NCBI GenBank assembly: GCA_020629035.1
Contig: JAHDEC010000001.1
Span: 239,138 to 303,137 of the forward strand
Origin: Saprospiraceae bacterium
GTDB lineage: Bacteria > Bacteroidota > Bacteroidia > Chitinophagales > Saprospiraceae
DNA length: 64,000 bases
Direction of reading: 5' to 3'
The number at the start of each line of letters is the position of its first letter. Within the stretch, counting starts at the first letter, position 1. Positions 20,601 to 27,570 of this stretch are shown piece by piece. The notes below the pieces were generated by a model. That model ran no database searches. It was not told the DNA's origin and saw only the letters and a program-made list of their open reading frames with translations. A program made the position numbers and the translations under genes.

Positions 20601-22784
20601 GATACAGAACTTTGCATGGACGAACTATCAGCGTTAACAGTTAATGGTCCATACCAAGATTATGCCTGGTCAAATGGTGAAGTAGGCGAGAGCATTCTAG
20701 TTAGTGAAGGCAACTATAGCGTTACTGTGAGCACACAATTTGATTGCATAGATAGTAGTGACATAAGTATAAATCTCAATGATGATCCGTTCATTTTAGT
20801 GGATGATATTGACTGCTCGTCAGATATGTTGTTTTATTCCATTTTTATCGAGTCCAATGCTGATCTAATTAGCACAGACTTGAATAATACTATAAACAAC
20901 TCATCCCAAGGATTTTACGAGATTCAGAATGTAGACATAAATAGCAGCGTGACGATTTTTGCTGAAGATAGTAATTCAGGATGTATGAGTGCTATCGTTG
21001 TAGAACCACCTAGTTGTGATTGTACAGCCAATGCTGATGCAGGAGAAAATCAGGTCATCGATTGCAATAATGATATAGTAGCACTAGGTGGAAATACCAC
21101 TTCTACCGGTGCTGATTATAGCTACGAATGGCAGGATGAAGATGGCAATATAGTCTCTACCGATGCTGATTACTCTACTGATATTCCTGGAATTTATACA
21201 CTCATTGTTACTGATTTAATTCAAGATTGCACTGATTCTGATGCAGTACTTGTCGAAAACTTAATCAATGAGCCGACTGCCATCATCTTGGCAGATCCTG
21301 ACAATATTATTGATTGTGTTGTCGATGTTGTTAATTTATCAAATGGTATGACGGAATCAAATGTTCAATACATTTGGATAGTAGGAAATGATACGATTTA
21401 CTCCAATACACTAGAAGTGAAAGATTCTATGGATGTTACATTGATAGCCATAGATACCATCACAGGATGTGAGCAGTCGGATGATATTTTTATAGGCAGT
21501 CAGGTAGAATATCCATTAATCGACATTGACCTACCAGATACTCTAAACTGTCTAGTAGACTCCATCATTATAGATGCATCCAATTCACAGCAAGGAGCTA
21601 GTATTTTGTATCAATGGCTTGACGAAAACGGAGATGAATTTGCTAATGAGACAGGCGCCAGCTATACCACAAGTGAAGCAGGCACTTACTTGCTCCAACT
21701 AATTGACACCCTAAATGGTTGCGTAAATACTGACACCATAAACGTGTTTTCAAACATAGCAATACCTGACATAGATGCAGGAGAAGAGGTAAATCTCGCC
21801 TGCGGAGAAATGAATACCAGCCTGCAAGGTTTTACAGATTCGGTAGGTGATAACTTCGAGCTACATTGGTCCAGCCAACAAGGAGTTATTCTTTCTGGTG
21901 AAAATGAATTAGCTCCTAATGTGGAAGGTGAAGGATGGTACTATCTAAGCATTATCGACCAGTCGAATGGATGTGAAAATCTGGACAGTGTATATGTAGA
22001 GGTAAACAGCAACATTCCACAAGATTTTAGTTCGAACTCGAGTAATCCTCTTTGTTTTAATGATAACAATGGGAGCATAAATGTACAGCTAAGTGCAGGC
22101 GGAACTGAACCATTTAGCTACGCATTAAATGGAGAGACTAATCAGACAGGCATCTTTAATAATCTGCCTTCCGGAGACTATTTAATCAATGTGATCGATG
22201 CCCTAGGATGTACTCACGATACACTAATTAGTTTACAAAATCCTGATTCTATTTTTATTGACAACCCGAACATTACTTGGGAATTAGAAGCCGGTAGTAA
22301 TCTTGACATCGAACTAATAACCAATGTAGATCCAGCAGATATCCTGAGTATCGAATGGAATCCTGGATTAGCTAATGGATGTACAGATTGTCTGCAAGCA
22401 TCTTGGGAAGATTTACAAGCTAACCAGACATACGAAATTACCTTAACCGATCAATTTGGTTGTCAAGATACCACAACATTGGTCATCAATATTTATGAAA
22501 ATTCAACAGAAATTTATATCCCGAATGTAATTAGCTCCACTTCGAGTGAACCAGATAACACCTTTTTTCCACAAACATCCGATGGAGCTCAACTTATCGA
22601 AACGATGGAAATTTACGACCGATGGGGAGAGCTGATGTTTATCAATACAAATTTTATGTCTAACGATCCTTCACTCGGATGGAAGGGCGATTTTAAAGGT
22701 AGAGATGCAGTGAGTGGGGTATATGTCTACAAAATTTTCTGGGACGGTAAGAAATTGGCTGGAGATTTTACTATCCTTCGCTAA
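14625..22784 (+). CDS. giant repeat adhesin with T9SS type B sorting domain
   Basis: A 2,719-residue exported protein, probably displayed on or released from the cell surface. Order: signal peptide (MRKLARTTS to KLSAQ, about 34 residues); a Cys-rich N-terminal domain; PKD-like and HYR-like domains; four to five 80-residue Cys-Gly-Asn repeats (residues about 607-1007); eleven 70-residue Ig-like repeats containing Y.W..G and YSVTVTD (about 1287-2055); four PKD-like repeats with DADYS or SYTTS motifs; one SprB-like repeat (NPLCFNDNNGSINV); then a gliding-motility-associated type B tail with IYDRWGELMF and DAVSGVYVYK, ending DFTILR. ATG at 14625 is preferred over GTG at 14622. Cargo of this architecture is typical of adhesins or motility proteins; the role here is inferred. 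Confidence 0.9.
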   Translation: MRKLARTTSVFTLCSLSLTTAFIIISTSSKLSAQCPGPPGCHLCDVTATVSNVTNATIIEGVSDIGNTSGGSTATGTNIELEATGCGEISFDLELAFIWDQGSSVSWIHGVSFSASGGWSAASGVAPGVGWDFYNSVTGICSGNTYSDGYFYDECGVDDLSSYSNFWGFCFAVGGFDEITDCTDPSDNWGVDCETDCPTFEFELAFCPDQAGDFSETVTFFLTEDGESGGWGSGNNCNYTLDFPIIITAAGVQIPEEALGPDCPGTCYTLDAGDGCDGYSWDTGETTQSITVCPTEDTDYTVTVDISCGGDISGTYTIDVEDCCDAEAGMITATPDPACPGEEITVTISGYYDDPEYTEVYIIVGADGTIVETGPVTGDILFTPSDCGTYTFVSYNYLTSGTASDPMVGDVYADLDCDIDNHCCEAEEITLDVVDDEPPVITLPAAPTPACYQDWLDNFSPDDATFTDNCIADGTIVPVEITAMSPTVCEGGTLTFEYSITDDCDNTTTETLDIIIPALMVPDWLAPLPDAALDIECGDPIPDALDLDYDNGILSPCQLMGGPISPVISGDNPPDDCGDVLIRTWDATDECGNVLATQTQTITIVDTTNPTFDSAPASIEDLSCSDPLPDQEILTGSDNCGEPSITPSITFTEDVCNGYIVTHTWLIEDGCGNSDMTSIMFNVAPDATAPVFDSDPTSIEDVPCGGSLPMQETLTATDDCGTVTITTNQLFTEDVCAGYPVTYEWTAEDECGNTETVSVMFNVLGDAGAPVFDSAPAMIPDVLCGESLPVQETLTATDDCGTVTITTNQLFTEDVCAGYPVTYEWMAEDECGNIETVSVMFNVLADAGAPVFDTAPATIPDVLCGESLPVQETLTAADDCGTVTITTNQLFTEDVCSGYPVTYEWIAEDECGNSETVSIMFNVLGDAGPPVFDNPPASLADIDCSMALPPFENLSATDDCGSVSITTSMDNPVVDICNGYTINYTWTAEDDCGNIETISTPLNILADTEMPTLTVPDDITVSCSSIPSAGVATAMDNCSDASAITINYLGEVWIDNGLCDLSLERTWSATDECNNTTQEVQIIVVEPADPVWTSTLPADVTIECTPGFTEPVYVDLNYSNGEAIVECLEEGMVSPMENGTLVSCGDQKIITWEITSECGIVLTHMITVSLEDNTSPEWVILPPATESVDCLDDVPSSEDLEVMDNCADNEWVGYMDFIDATDCDGGTIVRTWTYTDPCGNGPISATKIYVVATPSSSACDDGDPCTEFDTGIIDCNGMVCECEGTPKPDISILGSLSFCTGSSTVLSTDASGNHVWSTGDMTSTITVSAAGMYSVTVTDVDGCMREASVEVVVDDVLSPTITGDLQVCPGETTSLDVGNGFSTYIWSTGGNTSTLTVGVGTYSVTVTDSGGCQGSSEVEVFEYPEPAVNILGELEICFGGNTVLFLDDSFDDQLWSNGLGNPQIVVNLPGIYGVTVTDDNGCTNTDEVEVVIGEDLIMAINGADFICEGGQTELDAGEWDEYAWSTGENTQSIIANLGGVYSVTVTDETGCTASSFIQINENNNPNPVISGSTAFCLGGFTILGLSESFENYLWSDGSGFPTFQTGIAGNYGVTVTDEFGCTGETSVDVSLEDGLQPSINGDLLICEDEMSLLDAGSNFDSYIWSEGSTSSTISVGPGNYSVTVSDVSGCTGTSMVSVVETPSPSVSIIGDLNICEGSSTVLDAGGGFASYVWSDGSSGTSLTTMTAGIYSVTVYDNNNCSAEDQVSVSLVNALDVFIMGDTDLCTGESTDLNAGSWASYIWNTGDNTQSINTAVMGNFSVTVTDENGCTGTSAVDVVLHELPMPIMTGSTSFCIGGFSELGVDDQYTSYVWDDQNGSTTETIQVSDAGTYNVSVTDAFGCTGSTSISITIDENLMPVITGGPGFCEGEMTTLNAGSGFAQYQWNDGTTDQFLAVNQAGVYSVTVTDASGICTGSDELSIEVYPNPDVIIFGDTELCMDELSALTVNGPYQDYAWSNGEVGESILVSEGNYSVTVSTQFDCIDSSDISINLNDDPFILVDDIDCSSDMLFYSIFIESNADLISTDLNNTINNSSQGFYEIQNVDINSSVTIFAEDSNSGCMSAIVVEPPSCDCTANADAGENQVIDCNNDIVALGGNTTSTGADYSYEWQDEDGNIVSTDADYSTDIPGIYTLIVTDLIQDCTDSDAVLVENLINEPTAIILADPDNIIDCVVDVVNLSNGMTESNVQYIWIVGNDTIYSNTLEVKDSMDVTLIAIDTITGCEQSDDIFIGSQVEYPLIDIDLPDTLNCLVDSIIIDASNSQQGASILYQWLDENGDEFANETGASYTTSEAGTYLLQLIDTLNGCVNTDTINVFSNIAIPDIDAGEEVNLACGEMNTSLQGFTDSVGDNFELHWSSQQGVILSGENELAPNVEGEGWYYLSIIDQSNGCENLDSVYVEVNSNIPQDFSSNSSNPLCFNDNNGSINVQLSAGGTEPFSYALNGETNQTGIFNNLPSGDYLINVIDALGCTHDTLISLQNPDSIFIDNPNITWELEAGSNLDIELITNVDPADILSIEWNPGLANGCTDCLQASWEDLQANQTYEITLTDQFGCQDTTTLVINIYENSTEIYIPNVISSTSSEPDNTFFPQTSDGAQLIETMEIYDRWGELMFINTNFMSNDPSLGWKGDFKGRDAVSGVYVYKIFWDGKKLAGDFTILR
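16440..17642 (+). repeat. tandem 240-bp coding repeats
   Basis: Five in-frame 80-residue units with an exact 240-bp period start at 16440, 16680, 16920, 17160 and 17400. The units at 16920 and 17160 are nearly identical even at synonymous sites, while the outer units are diverged. Each carries DDCG, EDVC.GY and EDECGN. The pattern suggests recent copy-number change by recombination inside the adhesin gene. Confidence 0.9.
18486..20790 (+). repeat. eleven tandem Ig-like coding repeats of about 210 bp
   Basis: Eleven consecutive units of about 70 residues each show I.G...C.G....L, then Y.WS.G, then G.YSVTVTD..GC. DNA identity between units is low, unlike the 240-bp block upstream, so these duplicated earlier. 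They probably form the stalk of the adhesin. Confidence 0.85.
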
Positions 22785-24748
22785 GACAAAAGTTGATAAG
22801 CTAAAAAAGCAAAACCGTAAGCGAGCACCAACATAAATAGAAACTGGTAAATGGCATATTCCCATTGGCCGGTTTCTTTTCTCACTATCGCTAAAGTACT
22901 CATACACTGCATGGCAAAAACATAAAAAAGCAAAAGCGAAATAGCCGTAGCAAAATTAAACCTAGCTAAACCTGTCTCCTTATTTTTCTCACGTTTAAGT
23001 CTCTCTAAAATAGTACTTTCTTCCTCTGAACCAATACTATAAATCGTAGATAAAGTACCCACAAAAACTTCCCTTGCAGCAAACGAACTTAATAAGGCAA
23101 TCCCAATTTTCCAGTCATAACCTAAAGGCCTAATGGTCGGCTCGATAACCTTACCTAAATAGCCTAAATAACTATATTCTAAAGAAACTGAAGCCATCGA
23201 TACTTCGCCTGTTTGATCGGTTTGTTCCAGCTTAGTCAATTCGTTTTTAAGAAAAGCTTCATCCTTAGGTCCATTAGTAGATAGTACCCATAGAATAATG
23301 GAAATGGCTAAAATTACTTTACCGGCTTCTACAACAAATGACTTTGTTTTTTGATAGACATTGATCAAAATATTACGCCAATTAGGAAAACGATACACTG
23401 GCAATTCTAATGACCAAAATGGATTACTAGGTGCAGATGTACGCTTATTGACTAACCAAGCAACACCTAAGGTTGCCACAACTCCTAGCAGATATAATGA
23501 CAATAATGCCAAGCCTTGCACACCAAAAAAATAAGCATCATTTTGTGGAAAAATAACGGCAATGAGAATTGTATATACGGGTAATCTCGCACTACAAGTC
23601 ATCAAGGGTGAGGCCATAATCACCGCCATCCGTTCTCGAGGATCATCTATAACTCGTGTACTCATAATGGCCGGAATCGAACAAGCCCAACTTGACATCA
23701 ATGGTATCACACTCTTACCACTCAAACCAAATTTCCTTAGGAATGCATCGGAAATGAAGGATATTCGAGACAGATAACCGGTATGTTCCAAGACACCAAG
23801 CAGAAAGAATAAAATAGCAATTTGTGGGATAAAAATCACCACACCACCTATTCCTTGGATTAAAGCATCAGACACAAAACTTTGTAGCCAACCCGCTGGA
23901 ATTAGTTCACCTGCCCACGCAGATAATTGGCTCATCCCAGCATCAATCCAATCCATGGGATAGCTTGCAAAACTGAAAACAGCTTGAAAAACAACAAACA
24001 TTACAGCCAAGAAAATGATCAAACCATAAATCGGGTGCAAGAGATATTTATCCCATTTTTTAGAGCGTTCTAAATAGGCTTTGACATCTTGTTTATCGGT
24101 CGACCGCCCAATAATCGAAGCTATGATTTTTTGTCTTTTTTGAAATTCAATGCGTTCAAAATCAGTATCATTCGGTTCGACTTCCAAATGTTGAACGTAA
24201 TTATTGGAGATGCCATGATCAGAAAATTGATCAAACAAACTTCGGCAAATGGCATTGGGAACCTTAAAAGCATCTTTAGATACTATACTTTCTAAATCTG
24301 CTAATCCTTCGCCCGATCTAGCATTCGTTAAAACCACGGGGCAGCCTAATTGATTTTCAAGCGAGACTGTATCTATGTTGATTTTGTGTTTCGCTAAATC
24401 ATCTTTAAAATTGATGACCAGCGCCATCGGAATTTGTAAGTCTGCAATCTCAGAAAACATAACTAGACTATCTTCTAATTGCATTCCATTAGCTACATAA
24501 ACAATAGGAGATTGCGTATGTAGCATTCCCAAGATGGCTTGTTTGCTTATTTTCTCCTCTGGTGATACTGCATGGATAGATCTCATACCTGGCAAGTCGA
24601 CGATGCTATGTCCTAAATATTTGCCACTTTTCTTTTCGACGGTTACCCCGCTATAATTACCGATTTTTTGGTTGAGTCCAGTGATAAAATTAAACAAGCT
24701 ACTCTTCCCACTATTTGGTTTTCCTACTAAAGCAATTTTCTTCATCAT
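22781..24748 (-). CDS. feoB: ferrous iron transport protein B
   Basis: An inner-membrane Fe(II) transporter with a cytoplasmic G domain. G1 is GKPNSGKSS (residues about 8-16), followed by NYSGVTVEKK (G2), DLPG (G3), NFKDD as the G4 element and NARSGEG as G5. The membrane part begins near residue 230 and contains the two Gate-type regions around PLMSSWACSIPAIMSTRV and FAAREVFVGTLSTIYS. At 655 residues it is a compact FeoB. The annotated start is ATG 24748; a GTG at 24751 is also possible. It follows feoA directly. Its stop overlaps the end of the giant adhesin gene on the other strand by four bases. Confidence 0.95.
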   Translation of the reverse strand: MMKKIALVGKPNSGKSSLFNFITGLNQKIGNYSGVTVEKKSGKYLGHSIVDLPGMRSIHAVSPEEKISKQAILGMLHTQSPIVYVANGMQLEDSLVMFSEIADLQIPMALVINFKDDLAKHKINIDTVSLENQLGCPVVLTNARSGEGLADLESIVSKDAFKVPNAICRSLFDQFSDHGISNNYVQHLEVEPNDTDFERIEFQKRQKIIASIIGRSTDKQDVKAYLERSKKWDKYLLHPIYGLIIFLAVMFVVFQAVFSFASYPMDWIDAGMSQLSAWAGELIPAGWLQSFVSDALIQGIGGVVIFIPQIAILFFLLGVLEHTGYLSRISFISDAFLRKFGLSGKSVIPLMSSWACSIPAIMSTRVIDDPRERMAVIMASPLMTCSARLPVYTILIAVIFPQNDAYFFGVQGLALLSLYLLGVVATLGVAWLVNKRTSAPSNPFWSLELPVYRFPNWRNILINVYQKTKSFVVEAGKVILAISIILWVLSTNGPKDEAFLKNELTKLEQTDQTGEVSMASVSLEYSYLGYLGKVIEPTIRPLGYDWKIGIALLSSFAAREVFVGTLSTIYSIGSEEESTILERLKREKNKETGLARFNFATAISLLLFYVFAMQCMSTLAIVRKETGQWEYAIYQFLFMLVLAYGFAFLAYQLLS

Positions 24749-24750
24749 CA

Positions 24751-24990
24751 CTATAGCTTAATGGTAACGAGTTGATTAAAATCTGACCGTCGAATGCTGA
24801 GCATTTTGCCACCGATGGTTAAGTTTACCAGCTTTGCATAATTAGGACTATAATTTTTTGTGAGAATGCTGCCCAAGGAGATACCATTAGCCAATAAATA
24901 TTGCTGAAATTCAATAGATCCATTGATTTCGATTACTACGGCTCTTTCACCAGCCTTAAGTAAGTCATTTTGTGTAGTTTTTGAAGACAT
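24751..24990 (-). CDS. feoA: ferrous iron transport protein A
   Basis: A 79-residue SH3-like cytoplasmic FeoA-domain protein that partners FeoB. It shows LLKAGERAVVIEI, LLANGISLGSIL and the terminal strand GGKMLSIRRSDFNQLVTI. Its TAG stop abuts the feoB start region, so translation is coupled. The order feoA-feoB matches the common operon. No Fur or other operator could be recognised upstream. Confidence 0.9.
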   Translation of the reverse strand: MSSKTTQNDLLKAGERAVVIEINGSIEFQQYLLANGISLGSILTKNYSPNYAKLVNLTIGGKMLSIRRSDFNQLVTIKL

Positions 24991-25079
24991 AGCAATGCAA
25001 AGAAAACAATTATTTGAATTTCATCTAAATAACTGTCGGGCTAAAGGTTTTCTTGGAAGTTAAAACTAAATTTTAATGG

Positions 25080-25087
25080 TAATTTTG
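25080..25087 (+). promoter_or_regulatory. candidate Bacteroidota -7 box
   Basis: TAATTTTG matches the TAnnTTTG -7 element exactly, 69 bases before the ATG of the first SprB-repeat paralog. A TTG lies 24 bases upstream, slightly too far for the usual -33 element, so the call is tentative. Confidence 0.3.
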
Positions 25088-25156
25088 CAACGTTTTGCCG
25101 TTTGGAAGTATTATTATAGTGTACTTATAAACTGGCGAGCACGCTAATTCCCAAGG

Positions 25157-27520
25157 ATGAAACTGAACCAACTTTTCCATATTTATATTTTGCTATTAAT
25201 GGCTTCCCTTTGTTTTGGGCAAGCCCCTGTTCCCTGTGGTCCAGAAGGGGAGATGCAGCCTTTTTGCGAAGATGCTTGTATTATATGCGATATAGACGGT
25301 TTTAACGGAATCAATGACGAGAATGAAAATGGTACAGCTCCTTTTGATTTCTGCACCACCATTGAGCACAATATTCAGTGGATAGCCTTCATTGCAGGAA
25401 GTGAAAACTTAACCTTAGAAATGACGGTAGGCGATTGTATAGTTGATGGTCAAGGTTGGGGTGGTAGCCTAGAAGTGGGAATTTATGAAGGCATTGATTG
25501 TGATAATTTTCAGCAAGTCACGGAGTGCAATACAGATATTCAAGCAGGTACAAGTTGGGCTTTTCAAAACGATGTGCCATTAGTGGTAGGTCAGTATTAC
25601 TTTTTAGTGATGGATGGAAGTGGTGGTTCGGTTTGTGAGTATTCCATCGCGGTTCTTGATGGTAGTACAAATGTGCAAGCATTAGAACCTACGGGACCCA
25701 TCGAAGCGCCACCATTAATGTGTGCTAATCAAGCATTTACATTAAGTTTTGAACCGCAGTTAGGAGCAACCATTTACCAATGGACTGTCAATGGGATTTT
25801 ATCTGGCGTTTCGGATAGCCTAGAACTTAACTTACCTGATGCTGGTGTATATGAGATTTGCATAAATGAGGCGAACGCTTGTGATGCTGCAGCTGCAAGT
25901 TGCACGACTATCGAAGTTATGCCACAAATACAAGAACTTAGAAATTTAGTGATTTGCGAAGGAGATTCAGTCATCTTTTATGGAGAGACCTATAAGCAGG
26001 CGGGAGTTTATCCTGACATTCTGGTCCCAGCAGATGAAGGATGTGATTCGCTACTTACCTTAAATTTAGAATTTGGAGCCATTTTCGAAGGTTCTGACTT
26101 TTATAACATATGTGATGGAGACACCTTGTTTTTAGATGGAGAAGAACATTTTGAAACAGGTATTTATGATCATTTTCTGTTAACAGAAAAAGGTTGTGAT
26201 AGTGTTGTACACGTTAATCTATTACTGGTTGTTTGTAATATGGTGGGTTCGGCAGACCCGACTCATTTGCTATGTCATGGTGATGGAGCAACTGGTTCGT
26301 TTACGTTCAGGATAACGGCTGGAACGCCGCCTTTTACCTATGATTATTTTAGAGTACTAGATACTGATATTAATGGAAGTGGAAGCATTGCGTCGGACTT
26401 TGAAGATGTGCGCATAGATGGGCTTCCTGCGGGTTCGTACCTGATAAATGTATATGATGATTTTGGCAATTTTACGATTATCAATGTTGAGATACTAGAA
26501 CCCACTGCCATGGAAAATCAATTTACAGTAAGCGATTACAATGGTTTCAATATTTCTTGTTTTAATGGTTCGAATGGAGAAGCAAGCGCAGCCATTGTTG
26601 GTGGAACGCCAGGTTATCAGTATGCTTGGGATACAAATCCTTCTACTGAGGAAGTAGCTACTGATTTGGAATTTGGATTACATGTGCTCTCAGTTACTGA
26701 TGAGAACGATTGCTTATTTATGGATACCGTATTGATATCTCAGCCTGAAGCTATAGAAGGAGTAGCTGAGTTAATCAATCCAAATTGTGATGATTTATTG
26801 ACTGGCGAAATATTTATGGCAGGCATTTCAGGAGGAGTCCCTGGTTTTGAGTTTAGTATAAATGATGAACCATTTGAAGATATTGGAAATTATACCGCAT
26901 TAGCAGAAGGTGATTATCGAGTTTTAATTAAGGATGCAAATGATTGTCTTGACACCCTAGACTTGAAGCTAGTTGGTGCGCAAATTCCAACCATTAGTTT
27001 TTCGGATGATTTGACGATAAACTTAGGAGACAGTATCGAATTGGAACCCATAATTAATGATATTAATATTGCCAATATCGATTGGTCTGGCGAAGAAAAT
27101 ATCAGTTGTATAGATTGTAGAAACCCTTATGCCTTTCCTTATTTTAATAGCAGTTATACCATTCAAGTAAGCTCAGAGGATGGTTGTGTGAGGGAAGAAA
27201 CCATCAATGTGTTTGTAGAGAAAGATAGAAATGTGTATAAGCCTAATATTTTTAGTCCTGCGTTAAATGACGAGAATGGCTATTTCTTTATTACGGGTGG
27301 AAATCAGATTAAGCATATTCGTTTGTTCAATGTTTTTGATCGTTGGGGAAACAATGTTTACAAAGGAGAGATGCTAAATCATAAAGATCCTAGTCAGGGA
27401 TGGGATGGCCTATTTAATGGAAGGGATGCTATGTCCGGCGTATATTTTTGGGTAGCTGAAGTGGTGTATTTGGATGACGTTTTTGAGACCTTTGCTGGGG
27501 ATTTTACGCTAATTAGATAG
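25157..27520 (+). CDS. SprB-repeat surface protein with T9SS type B tail (paralog 1)
   Basis: A 787-residue exported protein. After the signal peptide (ending LCFGQ) comes a Cys-rich block with PFCEDACIICDIDGFNG, then a lectin-like or CUB-like beta domain, a PKD-like domain, repeated CEGDS.I/F and C.GDTLFLDG motifs, and two SprB-type repeats, the first beginning LLCHGDGATGSFTF and later TPGYQYAWD. The tail is a gliding-motility-associated type B domain with YKPNIFSPALNDENGYF, FDRWGNNVYKGE and DAMSGVYFW, ending DFTLIR. The next gene encodes a close paralog in the same order and length. Probably a surface adhesin or motility-associated protein; the precise ligand is unknown. Confidence 0.9.
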   Translation: MKLNQLFHIYILLLMASLCFGQAPVPCGPEGEMQPFCEDACIICDIDGFNGINDENENGTAPFDFCTTIEHNIQWIAFIAGSENLTLEMTVGDCIVDGQGWGGSLEVGIYEGIDCDNFQQVTECNTDIQAGTSWAFQNDVPLVVGQYYFLVMDGSGGSVCEYSIAVLDGSTNVQALEPTGPIEAPPLMCANQAFTLSFEPQLGATIYQWTVNGILSGVSDSLELNLPDAGVYEICINEANACDAAAASCTTIEVMPQIQELRNLVICEGDSVIFYGETYKQAGVYPDILVPADEGCDSLLTLNLEFGAIFEGSDFYNICDGDTLFLDGEEHFETGIYDHFLLTEKGCDSVVHVNLLLVVCNMVGSADPTHLLCHGDGATGSFTFRITAGTPPFTYDYFRVLDTDINGSGSIASDFEDVRIDGLPAGSYLINVYDDFGNFTIINVEILEPTAMENQFTVSDYNGFNISCFNGSNGEASAAIVGGTPGYQYAWDTNPSTEEVATDLEFGLHVLSVTDENDCLFMDTVLISQPEAIEGVAELINPNCDDLLTGEIFMAGISGGVPGFEFSINDEPFEDIGNYTALAEGDYRVLIKDANDCLDTLDLKLVGAQIPTISFSDDLTINLGDSIELEPIINDINIANIDWSGEENISCIDCRNPYAFPYFNSSYTIQVSSEDGCVREETINVFVEKDRNVYKPNIFSPALNDENGYFFITGGNQIKHIRLFNVFDRWGNNVYKGEMLNHKDPSQGWDGLFNGRDAMSGVYFWVAEVVYLDDVFETFAGDFTLIR

Positions 27521-27570
27521 CTATTGGCTATTAGAAAATTACTTTTAATAAAATCATTGAAAACTAGAAT

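Noticed and set aside
16440..20790. Regular repeats considered as a CRISPR array
   Set aside because: The units are 210-240 bp, in frame and translated into known surface domains, with no short repeat/unique spacer pattern.
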